Positions 1 through 5,179 of a DNA stretch of 5,179 nucleotides are shown here, in pieces. The position numbers and the translations under genes were made by a program. Within the stretch, counting starts at the first letter, position 1. The number at the start of each line of letters is the position of its first letter. Source of the DNA: Candidatus Caenarcanales bacterium (GTDB lineage: Bacteria > Cyanobacteriota > Vampirovibrionia > Caenarcaniphilales > Caenarcanaceae); NCBI GenBank assembly GCA_947489925.1, contig CANLFK010000150.1, positions 1 through 5,179 on the forward strand. Reading direction: 5' to 3'. The notes beneath the pieces are model-generated. The model had not been told where the DNA came from. It ran no database searches and saw only the letters and a program-made list of their open reading frames with translations.

Positions 1-114
1 TTTGAATACATAGAGATTTTCTATAATCGGGAAAGAAAGCATTCAACCTTGAATTATCTGTCCCCTCTTCAATTCGAGGAGCTTTACAATATCTCTAAAA
101 AGTTTGTCTCCTAA
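1..114 (+). CDS. IS3-family transposase (OrfB / integrase-core), C-terminal fragment
   Basis: The first 114 bases are open in frame 1 and encode 37 residues ending in TAA at 112-114. The peptide contains YIEIFYNRERKHSTLNYLSP followed by LQFEELYN. This is the characteristic C-terminal end of IS3-family OrfB transposases (rve integrase core), whose usual form is a tyrosine-rich helix followed by NRxRxHSxLxYxSPxxFE. The catalytic DDE residues lie upstream, outside the window, so it cannot be judged whether the gene is intact. It is the only plus-strand gene here and converges on rfbG: its stop (112-114) overlaps the rfbG stop (111-113) by two base pairs. This suggests a complete or nearly complete IS inserted at the end of the polysaccharide operon. 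The family call is firm; the subgroup is not determined. Confidence 0.85.
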   Translation, partial: FEYIEIFYNRERKHSTLNYLSPLQFEELYNISKKFVS

Positions 115-123
115 ATCGGATCA
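95..123 (+). mobile_element. Candidate right terminal end of the IS3-family element
   Basis: IS3-family elements usually end in a terminal inverted repeat finishing in 5'-CA-3', within a few tens of bases of the transposase stop. The stretch just past the stop reads GTCTCCTAAATCGGATCA and ends in CA at 122-123. Its general look (a GTC core followed by a G-rich step and a final CA) resembles IS3-family right ends. The left end lies outside the window, so neither the inverted repeat nor the target duplication can be confirmed. If the boundary is right, the last three residues and the stop of rfbG lie inside the IS. The exact boundary is an inference. Confidence 0.3.
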
Positions 124-1223
124 AGATTCTCGAAAATTTGCTTTAAGGTAAACTCTTTGATTTTTTCTGAATTTTCTTGATAAAAAAACTTATACCAATC
201 TGCTGTAATTTTTAAAGTCTCAGAGAAGTTTAGTTTAGGTTTCCAATTAAGCTCTTTTTGTACTTTACTAATGTCTAATTTTAAAAGTCCAGCTTCATGA
301 AAACTATTCTCATTATCAATAATTTCAAAAGAAGCATTTCCTCCCCATAAAAAAGAAAATTCTTTAATAGCTTCTTTTACAGCACAAACATTATTTTCTG
401 ATGGACCAAAATTGAAAGCACCACTATAATTTTTGCCTTGCTTGTACATTTTTTCACAAAGCATTAAATAACCTCTCAATGGCTCTAAAACATGTTGCCA
501 AGGTCTTGTTGAAAGTGGACGACGAATTTGTAGTTTTTGGTTTTGAGAGAAGGCTTTTGCCGCATCTGGTATTAATCGGTTTTCAGCCCAATCTCCACCA
601 CCAATAACATTACCAGCTCTAGCGGAAGCTAAGCAGACACCATGCTTTTCATAGTTATCTGGATTAAAAAAAGATTGAGTAAATGCTTTTGTAACAAGTT
701 CAGCACAAGCTTTACTAGAACTATACGGATCATATCCTCCTAATTCATCATTTTCTCTATAACCCCAAATCCATTCTTTATTTTCGTAACACTTATCACT
801 AGTAATATTTAATATTGCCTTTAGTGATTTTAGATGACGACAAGCTTCAAATAAATTGACAGTTCCCATAACATTTGTTTGATATGTTTCAACTGGATCT
901 TGATAAGATCTTAATACAAGAGCTTGAGCCGCTAAGTGAATTACTATTTCAGGTTGAAAATCTATAAGCTCTTTTTCTAAAGTTTCTTTATCCCGAATAT
1001 CTCCAATTGTACAGAAGTTTTGTTTATGTAATTCACAGATTTCAAAAAGACTTGGTTTAGTATCTATTTCTAGTGAGTATCCTTTAATATTTGCTCCTAA
1101 ATTCAAAAGAATAAGAGAAAGCCAACTTCCTTTAAATCCAGTGCAACCAGTAATAAATACTTTTTTATTTCGCCAAAAATCTGAATCAATTTTGTTTAAT
1201 AAATTATTATTCATGCTAATCAT
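111..1223 (-). CDS. rfbG: CDP-glucose 4,6-dehydratase
   Basis: RfbG is a cytosolic NAD-dependent extended SDR enzyme that converts CDP-D-glucose to CDP-4-keto-6-deoxy-D-glucose, the second step of CDP-dideoxyhexose synthesis. The 370-residue protein shows the Rossmann motif GCTGFKG (residues 26-32), TSDK (141-144, the catalytic Thr-Asp-Lys region) and YSSSK (167-171, the SDR YxxxK pair). It also has the family stretches GYRENDELGGYDPYS, AGNVIGGGDWA and RPWQHVLEPL. Length is close to the usual ~360. The first ATG (1223-1221) overlaps the rfbF stop by 8 nt; a second ATG (1214-1212, Met4) lies 1 nt after that stop. A GGAAAG run upstream slightly favours the first. Homologues begin only a few residues before the FW(R)xKxVF segment, so the roughly ten extra N-terminal residues are not informative. 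After FTLKQI the ending FENLDPI looks atypical and may be partly IS-derived. Confidence 0.95.
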   Translation of the reverse strand: MISMNNNLLNKIDSDFWRNKKVFITGCTGFKGSWLSLILLNLGANIKGYSLEIDTKPSLFEICELHKQNFCTIGDIRDKETLEKELIDFQPEIVIHLAAQALVLRSYQDPVETYQTNVMGTVNLFEACRHLKSLKAILNITSDKCYENKEWIWGYRENDELGGYDPYSSSKACAELVTKAFTQSFFNPDNYEKHGVCLASARAGNVIGGGDWAENRLIPDAAKAFSQNQKLQIRRPLSTRPWQHVLEPLRGYLMLCEKMYKQGKNYSGAFNFGPSENNVCAVKEAIKEFSFLWGGNASFEIIDNENSFHEAGLLKLDISKVQKELNWKPKLNFSETLKITADWYKFFYQENSEKIKEFTLKQIFENLDPI

Positions 1224-1992
1224 TCCATACTTTCCAAGGGGCTTTTCCTGTTTTCCAAAGATTATCTAAATGAAGTTTATCTCTTAAAGTGTCCATTGGA
1301 TGCCAGAAATCATTGTGTTTATAAGCTATAATTTCATTCTTTTTTGCTAAGTTTTCCATTGGTTCTCTTTCCCAGATTGCCTCATTTCCCGAAATTTCAT
1401 CAAAAACAGGTGAATCACAAACAAAAAATCCCCCATTACACCAGTTCCCATCACCTTTTGGTTTTTCCTGAAAAGTAGTAACTTTAGATTCTCCTGAAAC
1501 ATTCATTGTTCCAAATCTGCCTGGTGGCTGGACTGCAGTAACAGTTAAAGCCGATTTATGAGATTTATGAAAAGATAAAAGATCGTTAATATTAACATTG
1601 CAAAGCCCATCACCATATGTCAAAAAGAAGGTTTGATCTTCAACATATTTTTGAATTTGTTTAATTCTTCCTCCAGTCATAGTACTTAAACCAGTATCAA
1701 TTAAAGTAATTTTCCAAGGCTCAGCTTTTCTATGCAAAATATCAATTTTGTTTTGGGAGATATCAATCATTACATCGGTCATATGAAGAAAATAATTAGC
1801 AAAATATTCTTTTATAATATAACCTCTATAACCTAAACAAATAATGAATTCATGAAAACCATAAAAAGAATAAGTTTTCATAATATGCCACAAAATGGGT
1901 AAACCTCCAATTTCTATCATTGGTTTAGGCTTTAAATCAGTTTCTTCGCTAATACGAGTACCTAGTCCACCTGCCAAAATAACTGTTTTCAT
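1216..1992 (-). CDS. rfbF: Glucose-1-phosphate cytidylyltransferase
   Basis: RfbF makes CDP-glucose and pyrophosphate from CTP and alpha-D-glucose-1-phosphate, the committed first step of the CDP-sugar branch, in the cytosol. The 258 residues match the family's usual length of about 257. The nucleotidyltransferase signature LAGGLGTR (6-13) is followed by EETDLKPKPM (16-25) with the substrate lysine region, and by IGGLPILWHIMK (28-39). The metal-binding aspartate lies in YGDG (126-129), followed by PPGRFG (156-161), EKPKGDG (176-182) and FWHPMDT (229-235) with the second acidic residue. The MTGGR segment (105-109) and the C-terminal GKAPWK are typical of cytidylyltransferases rather than RmlA-type thymidylyltransferases. 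Its ATG overlaps the rfbH TGA as ATGA (1992-1989), which implies translational coupling. No truncation or missing key residue is seen. Confidence 0.96.
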   Translation of the reverse strand: MKTVILAGGLGTRISEETDLKPKPMIEIGGLPILWHIMKTYSFYGFHEFIICLGYRGYIIKEYFANYFLHMTDVMIDISQNKIDILHRKAEPWKITLIDTGLSTMTGGRIKQIQKYVEDQTFFLTYGDGLCNVNINDLLSFHKSHKSALTVTAVQPPGRFGTMNVSGESKVTTFQEKPKGDGNWCNGGFFVCDSPVFDEISGNEAIWEREPMENLAKKNEIIAYKHNDFWHPMDTLRDKLHLDNLWKTGKAPWKVWND

Positions 1993-3317
1993 ATTGCAAT
2001 TTCCTTAACCAGTTGTTTGAAAATCTCGATTATATAATTTAAATGTTCCTGATTTATTCCAGGCCATACACCAATCCAAAAGCTATTGTTCATTACTTTA
2101 TCAGTATTGGTCAATTCTCCTACAATACGATAATTAACATTAGTAAATGCTGGTTGTTTAGTTAAATTCCCCGCAAATAAAAGTCTTGTTCCGATTTTCT
2201 TTTCTTCTAAGTATTGAGTTACTTTATTACGAGTAAAAAATTTAGAGTCTCTAACTGTCAATAAAAAGCCAAACCAACTAGGTTCACTGTTAGGCGTTGC
2301 TTCAGGCAGAATGAAATATTTATCTAGTCCTTCCTTTATAAAACTATTTTTTAGCCAATTGAAATTTTGACGGCGTTTTTTTATAAAATCATCAATTTTT
2401 TTCAATTGACTACAACCAATAGCGGCTTGCATATCAGAAACTTTAAGATTATAACCAATATGAGAGTAAGTATATTTGTGATCATAGCCAAAAGGAAGAT
2501 CACCTAATTGCCACTCAAATCGTTTACCACAAGTATTATCTTTTCCTGTAGGGCACCAACAATCTCTTCCCCAATCACGGAAAGACTCAGTAATTTTTAA
2601 AAGTTTATTGTCTCGGCTTAAAACAGCTCCACCTTCTCCCATTGTTATGTGGTGAGCAGGATAAAAACTCAAAGTAGCTAAATCGCCAAAAGTACCTACT
2701 GGTTTATTATCATAAATTGCCCCGAAAGCATCACAGGTGTCTTCAATTAAATACAAATTATATTTTTTAGTAATCTCCATAATAGCGGCTAAGTTAAAAG
2801 GATTACCAAGGCTATGAGCTAACATGATAGCTTTTGTTTTAGGAGTAATCGCTTCTTCGAGCTTAGAGACATCAATATTGTGAGTTGCTAAGTCAATATC
2901 AAGAAAAACTGGCACACAACCATATTGAATAATTGGGGCGACTGTTGTTGGGAAGCCAGCGGCAACAGTAATAATTTCATCTCCATTTTTTATAGCTTTT
3001 TCCTTGAGCAGTGAAGATGTTAATGTTGCCAAAGCTAATAAATTTGCGGCTGAACCTGAAACCGTTAATAAACTTTTTGTAAAGCCAAATTTTTGTGCAA
3101 GTTCTTTTTCAAATTGTTTAGCAAAACGACCAGAAGTAAGCCACATATCAAGAGAAGCTTCAATAAGATTTCCTAGATCTTCTGAATCTAAAACTTTTCC
3201 CGTTACAGGTATATAAGTTTCTCCCGCAATAAAAGGCTTAGACTGAAAACATTCTTTATAATAAACAGCCGAAAGATTCAGAATTTGTTCTTTAGTTGAT
3301 TCTGTAGATTTAAACAC
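1989..3317 (-). CDS. rfbH: CDP-4-keto-6-deoxy-D-glucose 3-dehydrase (E1)
   Basis: RfbH is a PMP- and [2Fe-2S]-dependent member of the DegT/DnrJ/EryC1/StrS aminotransferase-fold family. Together with an E3 reductase it removes the C3 hydroxyl of CDP-4-keto-6-deoxyglucose, committing the pathway to a 3,6-dideoxyhexose. Two diagnostic features are visible. The usual PLP lysine is replaced by histidine in SFYPAHHITMGEGG (His222 by alignment). The iron-sulfur cysteines follow the E1 spacing C-X57-C-X-C-X7-C at Cys195, Cys253, Cys255 and Cys263. The segments VSGSAANLLAL (86-96) and EDTCDAFGA (192-200) fit the cofactor pocket. At 442 residues it is full length. The assigned start is GTG (3317-3315) with no evident Shine-Dalgarno upstream; no in-frame ATG lies nearby, and the N-terminus matches the usual start region of the family. 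It heads the coupled H-F-G block. The partner reductase gene is not in the window. Confidence 0.96.
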   Translation of the reverse strand: MFKSTESTKEQILNLSAVYYKECFQSKPFIAGETYIPVTGKVLDSEDLGNLIEASLDMWLTSGRFAKQFEKELAQKFGFTKSLLTVSGSAANLLALATLTSSLLKEKAIKNGDEIITVAAGFPTTVAPIIQYGCVPVFLDIDLATHNIDVSKLEEAITPKTKAIMLAHSLGNPFNLAAIMEITKKYNLYLIEDTCDAFGAIYDNKPVGTFGDLATLSFYPAHHITMGEGGAVLSRDNKLLKITESFRDWGRDCWCPTGKDNTCGKRFEWQLGDLPFGYDHKYTYSHIGYNLKVSDMQAAIGCSQLKKIDDFIKKRRQNFNWLKNSFIKEGLDKYFILPEATPNSEPSWFGFLLTVRDSKFFTRNKVTQYLEEKKIGTRLLFAGNLTKQPAFTNVNYRIVGELTNTDKVMNNSFWIGVWPGINQEHLNYIIEIFKQLVKEIAI

Positions 3318-3409
3318 TTAAATTAATATTTTTGTTTGTATTTAACTTATCACATTATTAAATTAATTGAGTTTGTTTAGTTGGATTTTATCATTGATAA
3401 TTTTGTGGT
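3318..3409 (-). promoter_or_regulatory. 92-nt AT-rich intergenic gap, possible internal promoter region
   Basis: This is the only intergenic gap of any size in the window and the only place where the five-gene series could be re-initiated. It separates the ketoisomerase stop (TAA) from the GTG of rfbH. It is very AT-rich on both strands. Several weak -10-like strings occur on the coding strand (GATAAAAT, TAATAATG, TGTGATAAG), but none has a convincing -35 partner. A 13-bp palindrome lies near its upstream end. No hairpin followed by a T-run was found, so the genes may still be one transcript. A promoter here is a guess from position and composition. Confidence 0.25.
3388..3400. repeat. 13-bp perfect palindrome TTATCATTGATAA
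   Basis: The arms TTATCA and TGATAA are perfectly complementary around a single central base, in the gap between the ketoisomerase gene and rfbH. The symmetry does not extend into the flanks. A site this short could be a regulator half-site pair, but 6-bp AT-rich arms are also likely by chance in DNA of this composition. As an RNA hairpin the loop would be too small and the stem too weak for a terminator. Confidence 0.35.
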
Positions 3410-3829
3410 TTAAATTGAATCATTTATGCCTGTTCTGATTGTTTCTAAAAACTCATTATAATCTCTAATATACTCTTTTTCGTCATAATACTCACTAGCT
3501 AAAACTACTAAAACACAATTATCTGAAAAATCAAACATTTCACGCCAAATCATTTGCCCAATAAATAAACCTTGATTTTTATCTTTTAATTCAACTATTT
3601 GTTTTTCTTTTCCATTATCTAATCGAATTTTGCAGCTACCAGAAACACAAATTAAAATCTGCTCTAATTCAGTGTGTGCATGTTTGCCTCGAAGAAATTC
3701 TTTTTCTGTTCCCCAAATATAATAAACTCTTTTAATCTCAAACGGTATATCTTTTAGCTGTTCAATGGCAACCAATGAACCTCTTTCATCTCCTTTTATG
3801 TGAAAATTTATTACTTGAGTATTTTTCAT
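3410..3829 (-). CDS. WxcM/FdtA-like sugar nucleotide 3,4-ketoisomerase (cupin)
   Basis: This 139-residue single-domain cupin matches the WxcM-like/FdtA family. Characterised members convert dTDP-4-keto-6-deoxy-glucose to the 3-keto isomer on the way to dTDP-Fuc3NAc or dTDP-Qui3NAc. Family marks are GDERGSL (13-19), IKRVYYIWG (32-40) and RGKHAH (47-52), whose His50 and His52 correspond to the active-site histidine pair. Others are EQILICVSGSCKI (56-68) and LASEYYDEKEYIRDYNEF (110-127). The tract at 95-98 reads WREM where many relatives have WHEM. It follows the glycosyltransferase gene by only 4 nt, with a weak GAAG upstream of its ATG, so the two are co-transcribed. No RmlA/RmlB genes, aminotransferase or acetyltransferase accompany it here. 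The true substrate and nucleotide are therefore open: a second sugar made with genes elsewhere, or a CDP-linked substrate, are both possible. Family call firm, specificity uncertain. Confidence 0.85.
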   Translation of the reverse strand: MKNTQVINFHIKGDERGSLVAIEQLKDIPFEIKRVYYIWGTEKEFLRGKHAHTELEQILICVSGSCKIRLDNGKEKQIVELKDKNQGLFIGQMIWREMFDFSDNCVLVVLASEYYDEKEYIRDYNEFLETIRTGINDSI

Positions 3830-3833
3830 TTAT

Positions 3834-5177
3834 TTACTTCGTAGATTGAATATAATTTATAACATTTTTTAATTCATTTTGATCAATTATTAGGTCTTCA
3901 TGCAAACATCTTTGACCATTTTTTATTTTTTTTCCCGCTAGGTTTATAAGATTTACACCAACTATTGAAGCTATATTAGAAAAATAACTAAATCCAGAAT
4001 AATCAATCTTGTCTGCGACTAAGCAAATTGCTTGAGTATTTTTTTGCATAAATAATAAATTAGTAAAACCAGCTCCAGACTGTCCAATTAAGATTTTGCA
4101 CTCAGAAAACAGCTTGACTTGCTCTTCTAAACTCAACTCTTCTGGATAAACAATTTCAAAACCATATTTTTCAACGATTTCAATAATCGCATTTTGATTA
4201 AGTAGCTTTCTTGCTGTATTCTTTCTTGATATATATATTTTTCGAAAAGGTGTATTTAAATTTACAGGTAAAAAAGCCTCTCTTAGAGAATTTATACATT
4301 CTTCCGAAATAATACAATGTTCGGCTTTTAAAATTATATTCTCTTTCAAATTCATTGCCATCCAAGACAACAAAGAAGGTTTTACTAAATGATTAATTTT
4401 ATATTCATTTTTTTCTTGCAATATAATAATTTCTCTGTTTTCCTTATTGAACGTTTTTAGAGAGTCCATTATAGAATTTATTTTAGAGGTTTCATAATCT
4501 ATTAAAATAGGATAGTTATTATATTTGTTAGACATTTCAATTAAACTCATACGAGGAAGGAATTCTGTAAACCAATGATAATAGTTATAGCTAGCTCCTC
4601 CACTAAGCATAATACCTTTATCAATATTTATAGTTTTTCTTGTAATAGGTTTTTCACAATAGGCGAATGAATCATTTATCAAAGTTTTTATGTTAGCTTC
4701 CATTAAGTCAAAATCTTGAAGGTAGGGACTATTAATTTTATCTTCTATGCCAGTAAACCCTTTTTTTATAATATTACTATTAGAATAAATGCACACACTT
4801 TTTAATTCTGCGAGATGAATTTCTGGCTGATTAACTTCTGTAGGTTCTTGAATTATTAAATTTTGTTTGTCTTCTGACCAAAATATTGGTGGATGTACTA
4901 GTGTTGTTTTTTGTGGATAAATGACTTTATATTCGAGATTGTATTTCTTACAATAGTCTTTAGTACTTAGTATTTCAAGAAAGTATCTTTCAACTAAAAG
5001 TATATTTTGCAGTTTTTTAATTAATATATAAGGTATTCGCAAGATTTGATAGATTAATCTAAAAATTTGATAAGGTATTCGCAAAATTTGATAGATTAAT
5101 CTAAAAATTTGATAAGGTATTCGCAAAATTTGATAAACTAATCTAAAAAGAAAAATTAATAAATGTAGTAAATCCAC
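3834..5177 (-). CDS. GT61-family (DUF563) glycosyltransferase with repeat-built N-terminus; 5' end uncertain
   Basis: The C-terminal two thirds is a GT61 (DUF563) glycosyltransferase, a family annotated as capsular polysaccharide biosynthesis proteins. Recognisable blocks are GGASYNYYHWFTEFLPRMSL (193-212), FRKIYISRKNTARKLLN (311-327), YGFEIVYPEELSLEEQVKLF (338-357) and IGQSGAGFTNLLFM (364-377), the last being the usual GxxGAGxTNxLFM element. It probably transfers a sugar from a nucleotide donor during repeat-unit assembly; donor and acceptor cannot be read from sequence. Residues 6-61 are four 14-residue units rich in Ile, Leu, Tyr and regularly spaced Arg, which may form an amphipathic membrane-surface helix. 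The assigned start is GTG (5177-5175), two bases from the window edge. The codon before it ends in TG and could itself be a start, and the frame may continue upstream, so the true N-terminus is unknown. The TAA stop is 4 nt before the ketoisomerase ATG. Confidence 0.85.
   Translation of the reverse strand: MDLLHLLIFLFRLVYQILRIPYQIFRLIYQILRIPYQIFRLIYQILRIPYILIKKLQNILLVERYFLEILSTKDYCKKYNLEYKVIYPQKTTLVHPPIFWSEDKQNLIIQEPTEVNQPEIHLAELKSVCIYSNSNIIKKGFTGIEDKINSPYLQDFDLMEANIKTLINDSFAYCEKPITRKTINIDKGIMLSGGASYNYYHWFTEFLPRMSLIEMSNKYNNYPILIDYETSKINSIMDSLKTFNKENREIIILQEKNEYKINHLVKPSLLSWMAMNLKENIILKAEHCIISEECINSLREAFLPVNLNTPFRKIYISRKNTARKLLNQNAIIEIVEKYGFEIVYPEELSLEEQVKLFSECKILIGQSGAGFTNLLFMQKNTQAICLVADKIDYSGFSYFSNIASIVGVNLINLAGKKIKNGQRCLHEDLIIDQNELKNVINYIQSTK
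4995..5162 (-). repeat. 42-bp in-frame tandem repeats (four units, two near-identical)
   Basis: Four consecutive 42-bp units lie in frame at the start of the GT61 gene: 5162-5121, 5120-5079, 5078-5037 and 5036-4995. The middle two differ by one base (a synonymous ATT/ATC change) and both encode IPYQIFRLIYQILR. The first unit shares its second half (RLVYQILR) and the last keeps only the IPY start and overall hydrophobicity. Each unit is itself two related 21-bp halves sharing TATCAAATTTT, giving a heptad of the form xxYQI(F/L)R. The pattern indicates duplication of a 21-bp, then a 42-bp, module, with recent expansion of the middle units and decay at the edges. Confidence 0.95.
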
Positions 5178-5179
5178 CA

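Noticed and set aside
47..79. Inverted repeat CCTTGAATT / AATTCGAGG (9-bp stem with one G-T wobble, 15-nt loop) as a terminator for the convergent genes
   Set aside because: It is inside the transposase coding sequence and is not followed by a T-run on either strand; the long loop makes it a weak hairpin.
1216..1992. RmlA-type glucose-1-phosphate thymidylyltransferase
   Set aside because: The KPKPM, WHIMK, MTGGR and PMDT segments, the length of about 258 and the rfbG/rfbH neighbours are those of the cytidylyltransferase.
3004..3216. A 70-codon plus-strand open frame
   Set aside because: It lies wholly inside rfbH, antisense to it, shows no family motif or ribosome site, and is explained by the codon pattern of the real gene.
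1989..3317. A PLP-dependent sugar aminotransferase (DegT family) instead of a dehydrase
   Set aside because: The catalytic lysine is replaced by histidine and the four iron-sulfur cysteines have the exact E1 spacing, which identifies the 3-dehydrase.
3318..3409. A sigma-70 promoter from strings such as GATAAAAT or TAATAATG
   Set aside because: No partner resembling TTGACA at 16-18 bp spacing; such strings are expected by chance in DNA this AT-rich. Kept only as a low-confidence region.
4995..5162. CRISPR-like array
   Set aside because: The repeats are directly adjacent with no variable spacers, are in frame in a coding sequence, and encode a regular peptide heptad.

Overview
The window is a surface-polysaccharide (O-antigen or capsule type) gene cluster from an AT-rich bacterium, roughly one third G+C by eye. 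Five genes run leftwards on the minus strand. The 3' end of an IS3-family transposase gene enters from the left edge on the plus strand and meets the last of them tail to tail. The nucleotide-sugar genes are those of CDP-linked dideoxyhexose synthesis, known mainly from Gram-negative bacteria. The AT-richness, the weak Shine-Dalgarno signals, the IS3 remnant and the internal protein repeats would suit a low-GC cyanobacterium or a similar Gram-negative, but the sequence does not settle the taxon.

In transcription order (right to left) the layout is: a GT61-family (DUF563) glycosyltransferase whose N-terminus is built from 14-residue repeats (5177-3834); after 4 nt, a WxcM/FdtA-like sugar 3,4-ketoisomerase of the cupin fold (3829-3410); a 92-nt AT-rich gap with a small perfect palindrome; then the tightly coupled block rfbH (3317-1989), rfbF (1992-1216) and rfbG (1223-111). 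rfbH and rfbF overlap by 4 nt (ATGA). rfbF and rfbG overlap by 8 nt, or are 1 nt apart if the second ATG is used. The rfbG stop codon shares two base pairs with the transposase stop codon.

RfbF makes CDP-glucose from glucose-1-phosphate and CTP. RfbG dehydrates it to CDP-4-keto-6-deoxyglucose. RfbH, the PMP/[2Fe-2S] enzyme E1, removes the C3 hydroxyl. The E3-type reductase partner (RfbI/DdhD/AscD) and the final C4 reductase, epimerase or branch enzyme are not in the window, so the end sugar (paratose, abequose, tyvelose, ascarylose, a branched yersiniose-type sugar or another) cannot be named. The ketoisomerase family normally acts on dTDP-4-keto-6-deoxyglucose. Its presence suggests either a second deoxysugar in the same glycan or an untested CDP-linked substrate. 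The GT61 protein probably transfers one of the sugars during repeat-unit assembly.

The most unusual points are the two-level (21/42 bp) tandem repeat at the start of the glycosyltransferase gene, and the IS3 end that appears to have supplied the last codons and stop of rfbG. No RNA genes, CRISPR arrays or convincing terminators were seen. I found no clear evidence of a wholly new system.
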